From: Metellina segmentata
Lineage: Eukaryota; Arthropoda; Arachnida; Araneae; Tetragnathidae
DNA: 64,000 nucleotides
Reading direction: 5' to 3'
NCBI GenBank assembly: GCA_947359465.1
Contig: OX375876.1
Coordinates: 81,180,359-81,244,358 of the forward strand
Shown: positions 47,161-57,795 of the stretch, one piece after another
Layout of the letters: each line of letters opens with the position of its first letter
Position numbering within the stretch: the stretch's first letter is position 1
Translations under genes and position numbers: made by a program
Notes under the pieces: generated by a model
The model's database searches: none
Told to the model about the DNA's origin: nothing
The model's input: the letters and a program-made list of their open reading frames with translations, nothing else

Positions 47161-48429
47161 AAAAAAATTCAACGAATGATTTACGTGTATTGAAGTTGGG
47201 TAAGAACAGCTTCTCTAAGTAGATTAAGCAACTTTGACTTTCTGTCATTTAAGACAAAACATTTCATTATTTCAAAATTTTAAACTGTGACATTATTCTA
47301 ATATCAATAAAGTCTTGCTTAAAAAATTCCCTTTTCTCCAACAGACATACAGTTTTAAATTGAACCCTTATGGTACATTTTTAAATTCAGAAATTCGGTT
47401 TTTAAATGGAAAGCTCTTACCTATTTAGAATGATAGATGTAGTTACTTGAGCCTATAAAGTACAGCTTTCGATAACACCCATGAAACACGAAACAAATTT
47501 GAAATTTAATTGATTTTAATCGCCTTTCAATATAAAGCTATATCAGTTTGGAAATATATTTGAACTACAACGTATGACTACCCGTTTCAATTTAACGTAA
47601 CCCATCTTATTTTAAGGGCTACCGGAAGGCTCCATTGAAGTCCATGTTAAAAAGGGGCTTCTCAATGCCCATGTTTCTCAGAATCTACTCACAGCGGTAA
47701 ACAAAACAATTTTTTTACAAAAGCATATGCCTGTCTATACAAATACCTTTACATATATAGGTATATGCTTTTGTAAAAACATTGTTTTGTTTACAATTTA
47801 TGTCATAAATTTTTTTTATGAATTTTTCACAAAAAGCATGATTAAGAATTTGTTTTTAAAAATCTAATCTATTATTCCCTAAAAGCATATATCTATTTAT
47901 GTATAATCACAATATATATACGAAAAAAGTTTCAAAGCAATACGTTCAGTAGATTCTGAGAGAAAGGTACATTTGTATGAAAAAAAACAGCATTTTGAGA
48001 AAAAAGCGTTTAAAGTATAAAATTGTATATTTATCTTACCCTCAAATACATATTAAAAAAAAATCCAGCAAAATAAGAGGGTATGTCAGGTTCTTCACAA
48101 TCTAAAAAGTCATCTTATAACTTTTTTTTGTTGTTGTTATGTTTTGGGGGGCTTTTTTCTGTTTTTTATCTGAGTGCAATAGAAACTAGCAAATCATACA
48201 ATGTTTTCATTGAGGTGATACAATTAAGTCCAGATTCTATTCCTTCTGTTTTGAAAATTAAAAGTCTTGATACATTTCCATCATTGAAGGAAGAAACGGC
48301 TTCATGGACTCCAAGAGTGAGGGATTTCAGCGTGACGAGAGTGTGTTCCTGCACCGAGATAAAATTGTTCAACGACTCATTTGGATTCCTAGTCTGTTTT
48401 TTTGTTAACAAAAAATATACTTAAAAATA
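47161..48429. repeat. Noncoding sequence with a 36-bp-arm palindrome
   Basis: 47697-47801 is a foldback: GTAAACAAAACAAT, then ACAAAAGCATAT, then a 30-bp loop, then the inverse (ATATGCTTTTGTAAAAACAT, TGTTTTGTTTAC). Open frames at 48083-48424 (plus) and 48411-48166 (minus) have no recognisable motif and I do not call either. Confidence 0.6.
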
Positions 48430-48842
48430 TAAAATATACCACCCAGATTTGACCCTCAACAACGGTTCAGAGAACGTTGCTGCTCATGGGCCTCCGCAGC
48501 AGACGCCTGGTTAATGCACCTATGCTGACTGCTGTTCATCCGCGACGAAGGCTGGAATTTGCACGCCAGTACCGCAACTGGACGTCCACAAAGTGGCGAC
48601 AGGTGGCTTTTTCCGATGAATCACGTTTTATGCTCCATCGGACAGATGGACGTTGGCGTATACGGCGTGAAACGTCTGAAAGCAAACACCCTGCAGCAAT
48701 TGCCATGGATCCTCAACCGCGTAATCTAGCGCAGCTGGCCACGGCACTGGAGTCGGCATGGCTCAACATCCCAGTGAACATCTTCAGAAACCTAATTGAC
48801 CATCTTCCTGCACCTCTCAGCGGTCCGCTCTGCCAAAGGTAG
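48430..48842 (+). pseudogene. Tc1-like transposase relic, central part deleted
   Basis: The open frame reads LLMGLRSRRLVNAPMLTAVH, RRRLEFARQYRNWTSTKWRQ, then VAFSDESRFMLHRTDGRWRI (first catalytic Asp in FSDESRF), then RRETSESKHPAAIA. It jumps straight to the C-terminal PQPRNLAQLATALESAW, LNIPVNIFRNLIDHLPAPLS. About 130 residues, with the second and third catalytic residues, are missing, yet the frame is kept. The end runs into the (TA)n tract that replaces the usual final residues. The HTH half upstream of 48430 is absent. Confidence 0.82.

Positions 48843-48843
<1 letters not shown>

Positions 48844-48911
<68 letters not shown>
48844..48911. repeat. (TA)n microsatellite, about 33 units
   Basis: An uninterrupted AT dinucleotide tract directly at the end of the Tc1 relic, whose TA-rich end or target may have seeded it. 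Confidence 0.95.
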
Positions 48912-48912
<1 letters not shown>

Positions 48913-49779
48913 TTTTCCAGAAGGTTTTTCACTTTTTTGAAAAAATAATTAAAAAAGGATTAACAAAAGGTGCCCACCATTCTAAACATTTTAAATATTC
49001 ATAAACACTGAAAAACTCAAAATGGATTACTAGGACATTTTTTGCCTTCCAGTCCCTCTTAAAGTTATTTTTAAAATTTACTTGTTATTTTAAAATAAGA
49101 AATTGCACGCTAAAAGAATATTTTGACGTGTATAGTTTATTTATTTTATGATACAACAATCTTCACACTATTACGTATTAAACCAGATTTAAAGAAATTC
49201 GGTTGAAATATACCACCAAGGAATTGCCCATTTCTAGTGATATTTTGCAGGAAATAAATAAATCATTGAAACCTGACTCCTGGATAATATTTCTGCAATA
49301 GGTTATATACCAGAACACATAAATGCAAACAGAAACAAAATTCCAATCCTTGAAAAAAAAAAATACAGAATTCTGAAAAAAAAATCTATTCTAATGTCTT
49401 AAATTACGACTTCCTGAACATTTTTTGAACCAGGACAATTCGACTAAAGACAATAATGATTAAGAAGCAAAAAGAACACATATTTATAATACTTAGGAAT
49501 CCTCAAATATGACCGCAACATCTCGCTGTCAACTAAAATACCCAAACAAAGAATTTGAAATCAAATTAAACATTAATTCTGACGTTGCCAAATACCGAAA
49601 AGCAAAATTACGATTTTATGGTCAATGAGTTTTTCTTTTGGGCTTTCGTGTTCCATTACAAAATGTAAGTTATGTAAAATTAAATGCTTTAAATATTCTC
49701 TCTCTTTCTCTTTCTTCATCAATCAAATATTTATAAATATTATTTTCATCATGATAAGAAGTAAAAAGTCAGTTCAAAT

Positions 49780-50104
49780 ATGAATATTATAGTTTAATTT
49801 CTTTAAAAAAAATTGCTTTTCCTCAACACTGGTAAAGCAATCTGAGCTGCGTACAGCAATCGTTTTATACGCAATGCTATTTTTATGGCGATTGCAAATT
49901 GTTTTTGGCTTAGGCCTTAGATCAATTTTAGGCCTCTTAGGAGTCGAATTTTTCAAAATCCTTTCTTAGCGCACCTCTACGGTATAAGAAGAATCACCCT
50001 GCAAAATTTCAGCTTACTAGGACTTATAGTTCTTGAGATACATTGATGATTGAGTGAGTCAGTCAGTGAGTGAGTGAGTGGAAATTGAATTTTATAAATA
50101 TAGA
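49780..50104 (-). mobile_element. Helitron-like 5' end fragment
   Basis: On the minus strand it starts TCTATATTTATAAAATTCAA at 50104, passes a CACTCACTCACTCACTGACT simple stretch, and then shares a block (GCGTATAAAACGATTG, TTTACCAGTGTTGAGGAAAA) with the palindrome at 38662-38688/45441-45512. No coding motif. Confidence 0.6.
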
Positions 50105-50444
50105 TATATTATTTTTATGAAACAGTAATCTACAGACCATTTCGTATTCAACCAAAGACTTAAAAATTGTTGGTTGAAAGATACAAACCGCCAATAAATT
50201 ACCCAGGTCTGATAATTTTCAAAAAATAAATAAATCATTAAAATTTAAAAAAAATTTAATAATATATCTACAATAGATAAAAAGCATAAATCTAAAAAAC
50301 AATCTGTGCAAAGGTTTCGAATTTCAGCTTCCTGAATATATTCTGAAATAGAACAATTCGAATAAAGACTTGAAAAAAATTGATAAAGACAATAATGATT
50401 TATTTACAAAAATAACATTTATAATACTTGGAAATTCTCAAATA

Positions 50445-51324
50445 CACTCATTGCCATAAAAATTTGGGTACCAAGAAAAAGTCGTCAAAATGTCGTCACC
50501 CCATACCAACACCAGATGTGGGAGCGGTGTGTCGCTGTAAAGCGAAGGTAGGATTGAGGCGTTCACTACAGGGCCTCCACACACGAACACGATTGTCATT
50601 ACTGCTCAAATTGAATCTAGATTCGTCGCTGAAGACGACCTGGTTCCATTCCGTTGCATTTCAATCCCGTCGTGCGCTACACCACTCCAAACGAAGGCGT
50701 CGGTGGGTGGGTGTCATTGGCAGCACACGTAATGTGCGCCGCGAAACCAGATGCCCTTCAGCCAGGCGCCTTGCAATGGTTCGGGAAAACACAGGGCCCT
50801 GTAGTGAAGGTGCTGCCTGTGTCTGGATAACGGCCAATGAGGCAGTTGGCTCTACGCGTGCGTTTCGTATGATGTGACGGTCTTCTCGACGACTGGTCTG
50901 TCGAGGGCATCCTGAGCCTGGTCGCCGTGAAAATGACGTCTGTTCTGTCCACTGGTCCCAACACCTCCTCACAGTAAAATCAGAACGGCCTACTTCACGA
51001 GCTACTTGCTGAGCTGACCACCCAGCTTCCGTCATCCCGATGATTATTCCCCTCTCGAACTCATATTGTTTTCGATGGCGGCATAACGGCATGTCTACCT
51101 CAGCGTTTCGTTTACAAAAGATTAAGTACACTCAAATAAGCTCTGCTTACCTGTTTTATACTCCAAGGAGAACGAAGTTCAACGCCCTCTAGTGGCATTA
51201 CGCAATGCCCAATCACGCTGCATTTCTAATCATTTGCATATCTGGCCGACATGTACATTCATGCCAAGTTTCGTTACGATCCCACAATTATTTCTTGGTG
51301 CGCAAATTTTTATGGCAATGAGTG
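50445..51324 (-). mobile_element. Tc1-like element, internally deleted (880 bp)
   Basis: The inverted ends are CACTCATTGCCATAAAAATT at 50445 and the inverse at 51324. The left flank is TA, the right CA, and the empty site in the duplicate (49505-49520) reads AAATATG, supporting TA duplication followed by a T-to-C change. Confidence 0.87.
50480..51131 (-). pseudogene. Tc1 transposase N-terminal half
   Basis: The open frame from 51131 includes the start region MPLCRHRKQYEFERGIIIGM (likely true start at about 51092), HTH segments (QQVAREVGRSDFTVRRCWDQ), the GSGCPRQTSRREDR linker, and the second HTH (QGPVFSRTIARRLAEGHLVS), then RRLRLEWCSARRD. After a frameshift at about 50665 it continues ATEWNQVVFSDESRFNLSSN with the first catalytic motif FSDESRF and RVRVWRPC, then is truncated near 50500. 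Motifs two and three are deleted. Confidence 0.85.
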
Positions 51325-51701
51325 CATGTCCGGAACATCTCGCTGCCAACTCAACTACGCAAACACAGAATTCTAAATGAAACTTCAAAATTAAACATTA
51401 CATCTAGCCTTGCCAGATACAGAGTAGCAAAATTACGCTTTTAAATTAATGACGTAGAGCTCGGATTGATATGCAAAAATGTGACCTGAAATATGCATTT
51501 CAAAATCCCAAAATATGCACTAAGACCCCAAAATATGCGAAATTGCAAAAACAATTTTAATTCTTACAAAAAGAATAGTGAGGAGGATAAAGTGAAATTG
51601 AACCACACTTTCATTCAATTAATTCACACTTTTATTTTTATAGCGCAAATAAAGATAAGTAAAAAATAAACAAAGCAACCAACTACACAAATTAATAAAT
51701 A

Positions 51702-52383
51702 CTAGGGGGCCAGCCCCCTGCTCGCTGAAGCTCGCCAACCCCTGGAGGATTGCTTCGCAATCCTCATTGGTTCGCTGCGCGAATCTATGCTCGCTTCGCT
51801 CGCGTCAATGAAGATATGTGTCCTAGCAGAAGGTATTGTTTTCAAAGTATGATATTCCAAAAAAAAATATTTTTTCAAATCTAAATTATTTGTTCTTATT
51901 ATTTGTTAAATTAGTTATTTTGTTTTTCAGAAAAGATATATACAGTTCCTCGGGAATCAGAATTCAAATGAAAACTTTGAGCTAATTTTGACTCGAAATG
52001 TGACCGCTGATTTGGAAATTGAATACCCAGCATGTTGTTTGTGTGTATATATTTATCCCTGCACTCCAGCCATTCACGCTTTTTCATTGAGTTTGTTGTA
52101 GAAAGTTGTAGTGCAAGCGTCTTGCTGAACTATAATCGTTGGCCCTGAAAAGGACCTTTATTTAAATGGCCCTGAAAAGATCCTCCGCTTTCTTTGATTT
52201 CTATTATTAACTGCAACAGCTCAGCTAAAATTCATTTTTTTTAAATAAAATTTCATCCGATAACGCTATAAATTCAATTGATACGCGAGGATCGTGATAA
52301 ACTAACAATCGTACAATGTTGCCAAAACGCGATAACAAATAACTTCTTATTTGCGTGCCACGTAAGAGAATTATATATATAGA
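51702..52383 (-). mobile_element. Nonautonomous Helitron, second copy
   Basis: Reverse-oriented homologue of 27690-28339. The 3' end CTAG is at 51702 with its GGGGGC-TG-GCCCCC hairpin, and the 5' end TCTATATATATAATTCTC is at 52383. Flanks are A (51701) and T (52384). The uninterrupted paralogue reads AAATA|TTACATA near 35210-35222, so insertion was exactly between A and T without duplication. The hairpin cluster and both histone-type stem-loops are conserved; the open frame of the other copy is not. Confidence 0.88.
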
Positions 52384-52456
52384 TTACATAGTTGAAAAAT
52401 GTTGATTAAAATGAAAGCATTTCAGATGTCCTCAGGGACGTAACTAGAGGAGTAGA

Positions 52457-54108
52457 CAGGGCATGTGCCCGGGTGCCGGATTGGGAAGGGGTGCTAAACA
52501 AGCAGAGTATTTTTTTGACTAGTATATATATTTAAGAAATGAAAAGGAAGACTTATTAGTTGACTACAAAATCCAAAAACTATAAAAGGAGCTAAATACA
52601 AAATGTGTGAAGTGTTGCGTGAGTTTGATCAGCGTAAAGAAGGGGATGTAACGTGGTTGCGCCCGAGTGTTTAGGATAACGGGCTGTGACGTCGCAAACA
52701 CCGCCACTAGCCTTTGATCAAGAATTCCTTGCCCGAGCCCTGCTGATGAATGTCGCGACAGCTGTCCCGTTTGTTTTGGGGTGTAAGTGAGTTGTGGCTG
52801 GCTGAATACAGGCGCCTCAATCCCATGATAGTACTTTACGCAAGTCCAACTTGATTGGCTAAATCGGATCACATGACCTAGATACGTATGTCCTCAAGGT
52901 TTATAGTTGTTGGCGATTTATCTCTTCCTTTCTGCTTTCTTCTTTTCTTTTCAGATCCATGGCTATGGGTGGGTAGAGGTGGGAGCCGAAAATTGTATCC
53001 TTTTATTATATAAGTTAATAATTATATAAGTTAGTGTTTTATGTATGCTTTTTGTTACATCAGAATGGTCCTAAGCCAGCGGTGGATACGACACCATCAT
53101 CCTAAAGCAAAGGGGACGGCAGAGGGGCGGAAAATATCAGCTGGTAGTGAGTTCAGGAGTGGTTCTTAGATTATTTATGTAAAATCAACGGAAGCTTGGA
53201 AAAACATGAAAAGGGTATTAAAAATTGTGAAAAGTAAATTAGAATAAAAAGGAATTAAATTGGAATTTTTTTAAAATAATTTGGAGGATCTAAAAATTTT
53301 TCCGCCAGCTGGGTTCGAACTCAGGAAGGCATTCTCCGTTGCCGCGCTAATCTGAAGGTGGGTGACTTTAGCCATCAGGCCATCGTTGCTTCACGAATAG
53401 ATGCTCTTTAAAGTATAAGTACCCTTAATATAAGTTGGCAAGAAATACTACTAACAACAACCATACAACATATATATGAGGAGCAAATCAGAGTCAACTT
53501 GTCGGACACTTACGCTGTACGCTGAGGCGCTAGTGTATGTATTGTATTTCTACGAAACAACGCGCATATTCAAAATCAAATGGTTACTGCAACAATCAGA
53601 TTGGCGAGATATCCAAGTGAAGCCAAGCCCGTGAAACTAGCCAATCAAGTTGGACGCGTAAAGTACTATCATGGGATTGAGCCGCTTCTGGCTGAATGGG
53701 GAGTCTGGCGACACAAGGAGATCGATTACAGTACTCGAAGAGAGCAGAGGTTTTTTTGATTTTCGGTGCTCGTTTATGAGGCCGCGGCTGTTGACTTTTT
53801 GCCTTTTTTGTCACCATCCATGACATAGGGATGCAAATCCCTGTTGTAATTAGTGTATATATAATTATTTGCAAAATAAATGCAAGTTATTTGTTAACTA
53901 GGCTGTTTCGTTTTGTTGAAAGCCACATCACTCGGCCCACTACGTTACAGAGCTCGTGTCTCGGAAATTTCCTGTCTCCCAAGTGACTTTGATGCGCCGG
54001 CAAACGAAACTGAACTCGGTTAGCTTTTAGAGTGCCCAGTTGAGACGTCAATTTTTCGATGCTATTATTTGTCAATGAAATATCTTGAAATAATTTGTTA
54101 TTTTATTT
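52457..54108. other. GC-richer insert with inverted repeat and tRNA-like segment
   Basis: Absent from the MITE copy at 34980-35714, hence an insertion. Contains inverted arms of about 50 bp at 52812-52862 and 53636-53690 (CAATCCCATGATAGTACTTT, CCAACTTGATTGGCTA). At 53283-53400 on the minus strand is a tRNA-like stretch with TGGCCTGATGGCTAAAG and B box GAGTTCGAACCC, probably a SINE head. I do not recognise the whole; the ends could not be set exactly. Confidence 0.5.
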
Positions 54109-54379
54109 TGTACTAAAAATAAAATTGCTGCAAATTTATCTATTTACCTTTGAAATCAACTCCTTACCCATCTAAGTTGAATTAAAAAAATTTCGTACAG
54201 TTGAATTGATGTGTGGTGTCGATTATAGGTATTGTCTGGGAGGGTTTGGGTTTGCTTAGTCGGTGGGGTGGTGCCAAGGCTTGCTTCTGCAAAGCTTCCT
54301 TCCCAACGCACTGGACAAAATTCTTTAAAAAAAAAAAGTTCACATCATTAGGATAATTACTCACTGATTTATCCCAAAA

Positions 54380-55180
54380 ATGCGTTGTAAGATAGCTGTC
54401 AACTTACAAAGTTTTCTGCCTTTTGTAGAACTCTTTAAATCCTATCATAACATTTACAAAAAAATGGGAAAATACCCAGTATTAGAAAATGAAACTTAGC
54501 TTTCTGACTTAATGTCCCTTACAGAAATGCTAGAACATTTTCAAACACTTAATTTGGCTTCACAAGGAATGGAAAAAAATTATTACTGATTTGTCACAAA
54601 CTGTATACAGTTTTGGAGCTAAACTTTGACTTTTTGTGTACTATCCTAAGAATAAAATATTTAATAATTTTCCACGAATAAAAGCTAATATAATTAATAC
54701 CAAAGAAGAAAAACTGGACGAAAACAAAGAAAAATTCGATAAATTTCTTGCACATTTAAAGCTTAGATTCAAACTTTTAATTGGAATAGTTTGAAATCCA
54801 CATTTCCATATATTTTGTGATATTATTGAAGATGGTTTTCGAATTTCTGAAATAATACTTGTTAACAAAGAAGCTGGAGGATTGGAGTTATTAGATATGA
54901 AAGAGGATCAGGCATTGCAAATACAGCACAAATATACTTCAATAGTTCAATTTTGGAAACTCGTGCCACAGAATCAAAATATCCAGACTTAAAAGAAAGC
55001 TGTTTGCCATCTAATTTAAATTTTTGGTACAATATATTGCTCTGAATTTTTGTACTCCACAATGAAGTTTGTGAAGTCGAAATATCGTTCACAGTTGACC
55101 AATTATCATTTCACAGAGTTTCTGCGAAGAGTTTTAACAAATTTTACGCCAAATTTCAAATATTTTACCAAAAGTCTTAG
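54380..55180 (+). pseudogene. hAT transposase relic (ZBED/SCAND3-like C-terminal part)
   Basis: Plus-strand fragments: FFKEIGKYPVLENET-like region, LSDLMSLTEMLEHFQTLNLA then SQGMEKN (the LNELNLSLQG-type motif before the dimerisation domain), NPHFHIFCDIIEDGF, EAGGLELLDMKEDQALQIQH, and at the end FGTIYCSEFLYSTMKFVKSK then YRSQLTNYHF, the hallmark of the hAT C-terminal dimerisation domain. Many stops. It may be the coding part of an autonomous relative of the MITE at 51455, or an independent relic next to it. Confidence 0.7.
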
Positions 55181-57795
55181 TTAAATGTGATACTTTTTAC
55201 TATATTTTATTTTTATTATTAAAATTTTAAAATAATTTTTTTTTGTAATTTCTTTTTCTTAATTATAATTTTTATCTGTGTACTTTCACAGCACTTAAGA
55301 CTTGTGTAGAATATGTAACCATATTAATGTAATTTAATTAAATTTGAATTTGGCTGATACGGGATTCCTTCATCAATTTTGCCGCCTAGTTTAAATACGC
55401 TTGATTCGAGGTATTTAGCTGCACGCTGCACAGTATTGATGAAACAACACAGAAAAGTATCTTCATTCAAATGAAATTCTCCAGCAGTCTGATTACACAA
55501 AGTAATGAGAAATCTGAGTGATAGAAATCTCAGATCAGAAAAAAAAAGTATGAAAAAAAATTGGTTTGGTTTTAAAAAATGTCGAACCACCTTGGAACAA
55601 GAGAATCGAATGAAATTTGACGCTCATAAGCTAATTGGGGTAACATGACTAAGAGTAAACTTTTGGCAAACATTTGGTTGGAATTATGAATTGACACCAG
55701 TAAGCACACTAAATACTATTGCATATTTTAGGATAATTTGATTTTATTCGGATGTATGAAATTTGAAGTACGACAAATGACACTTTACCATCATTAGATA
55801 TAATTAATTAAGAAAGTTTAGCGCTGATGCTATGGACGGGTCTCTACTTGTTTTGATTAAAACAAGTGTAATTTCATGCATAATCTGTGCCTTTTTATTT
55901 TGAATAAGCGAGTTGTCGACCTTTGCTATTTCGGTCCATTTGATCTATCGGGTTTTCCTTTTTCCTCCCGATATTTCGGTGGTTACTACATTTATTTTAA
56001 TTTCATCAGGACAGTTGTATAATTTCCCTCTTTTGATTTGGACATTGCACTACTATTTGCAAACACAGTGAAACTATGCCAATCTCAAACTTAGAAAACA
56101 GACTCGCTTTTTTGACCATCCTTCCAAATTTGTCCAAGAGTTCTTTAAACACATTAATAAAAAAAATCCGCATGACCCACACAAGACAAATTGTCTGCTC
56201 CATATGTTAAAGTTTCCAAACATTCTATCTTTTCTTCCTGCGGACAAAGTCTCTCGAAGAGGTATCAGTTTCCGAAGAGGCAAGGGGTCACAACGGAAGG
56301 TCAGATCGATAAGACATGAAAGGTTAAACCCATTGGAATAACAGTCGTATTTTCACTCATTCGGAAAGGATTTCGAAGCAGCCCCACAGAACTCTCGGTT
56401 CTTTTAAAATCAGCAGTTAAGGTCATCGTAATGGTATTGACAGAAGCTGGCATTGTTATCAAAGGAAGGAAGCCTGGCGTTTATTCCTGGGAGGAAATTA
56501 TCTTATTTGTTATTCTGTTTCGAAAGGAGAATTCCGTTCCTGCTTGCTTTTCTCCCTTTTGTTGTTTCATTGCTGAATCGAACGATAGTATCCTGATACC
56601 ATTGGCTGAGTAATATAATACGTTGCTTGAAATCAAGATTGTTTTACTGAGTAGAAATATCTAGTAAACTTCATTTACATTAATTTTTACATTTAAATCC
56701 CAAAGCAAATGCTTACACTTACACTATCCATGTATAAGCGTAAGAAATTGTTTGGAATTCTATATTTATTCAAATATAAGTCAGTAGCTTGTTATGATTA
56801 CTGAATTTGAACCACTAAGTTTCGTATGGAGTCCTAGGGTAACCAGTTCGCGAGATAGTGGATAGAGAGTTCCAACGCCCTCGTATAAACGTCGGTTGTG
56901 CGAATATTAAATAAGTAGGTTGGTAAGTCCTCCCGAAAAATGGACGAATGGCATGTGAAATAATACGACTCCATTACCCTGCTTCGGTTAGCTTTTATCA
57001 AACCTGAGTTTTATAAATTACCAATGGGCTGAGACGTAGATGACGTAGTCGACTGAGGTAGTTTCCGAGTGCTAATGTCGAAATGGGAGGCGTTTCATAA
57101 ACATTTATTAAAAGTTTAGTTGTTTTTCAATGATATGCGTATAAATGCTTTCAGCCACGTTTAGAATATAACGCTGGAAATCAAATCTTCGTTCATGTAG
57201 CCCCATGAATCCTATTCCTTTCCAAAAAAAAAAGAAGAGACAAAAACATTTACTTCTCACAAAGTTCTGGAGAAGACAAAGCAAGAAAGGATGCACGTTT
57301 TTATACTTCTGCCCCGGAGACCTATTCACAAAGCTCGGTCTCTCAATGGTTTTTATGCATAGTAAAAAACTTAAGAGGAGTTCTATTGTGAGCAATGATT
57401 TATTAACAAATTGATATAGTACTATTTAGTATATTTTAATTTAATTATATATTACATCCATCATCATTTCAAATTAGTAGGTTTTGTTTTGGACAGAGAG
57501 AGGCATCACAGTCTCATTTTTCCCTGGTTCCAGAAGTCTCGCTTGGCCTCTGCCAATGAGATTAAGTAGTGTGTTGGTGTATGTGTTCCATGTCACAACG
57601 CTGAGTGAACGTTTGGTTGTTTACGAAACTGAAATATGCTACTATAGTGCGGCTCCGTTGAGGAGGCAATCGACCTTAGGTTTATTGATTTTTACTTAAA
57701 TGTGAAACGTTGTTAGGGTCATACGCAAAAGCAAAAATGACGATCCCCGTGGGTGGTCCCCCCCCCCAACGCAATATCACTGCTATCGCTTAAAC
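55181..57795. other. Noncoding sequence
   Basis: No gene is recognised. A tRNA-like stretch near 56845-56910 (GCGAGATAGTGGATAGAG, GGTTGTGCGAATA) may be a decayed SINE head. A C-run lies at 57759. Confidence 0.5.

Larger units (their letters stand above)
49135..51440. repeat. Direct duplication of about 490 bp, second copy interrupted by a Tc1
   Basis: 49135-49620 and 50105-51440 (minus the Tc1 at 50445-51324) are diverged direct copies. Matched landmarks: GAATTGCCCATTTCTAGTGA with AAATTACCCAGGTCTGATAA, ATTTATAATACTT at 49486 and 50418, and CATCTCGCTGTCAACTAAAA with CATCTCGCTGCCAACTCAAC. The parent repeat is not identified. A Helitron-like 5' end (50104) lies at the start of the second copy. 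Confidence 0.7.
51455..54320 (+). mobile_element. Second copy of the 34980-35714 hAT MITE family, split twice
   Basis: Begins TAGAGCTCGGATTGATATGC at 51455. Homology to the 735-bp MITE continues 51455-51701, 52384-52456 and 54109-54320 (through AAAATTGCTGCAAATTTATC and GTTTGGGTTTGCTTAG). The gaps are the Helitron at 51702-52383 and a second insert at about 52457-54108. The right terminus ATCCGAGCTCTA is not found downstream. Confidence 0.8.

Noticed and set aside
48083..48424. 113-codon plus frame with a hydrophobic N-terminal stretch, and the opposing minus frame 48411-48166
   Set aside because: The hydrophobic stretch comes from T/G-rich low-complexity DNA; no motif, no splice context, and overlapping opposite frames suggest chance.
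55324..57414. Several 60-95-codon frames
   Set aside because: Expected by chance in this much sequence and without conserved motifs.
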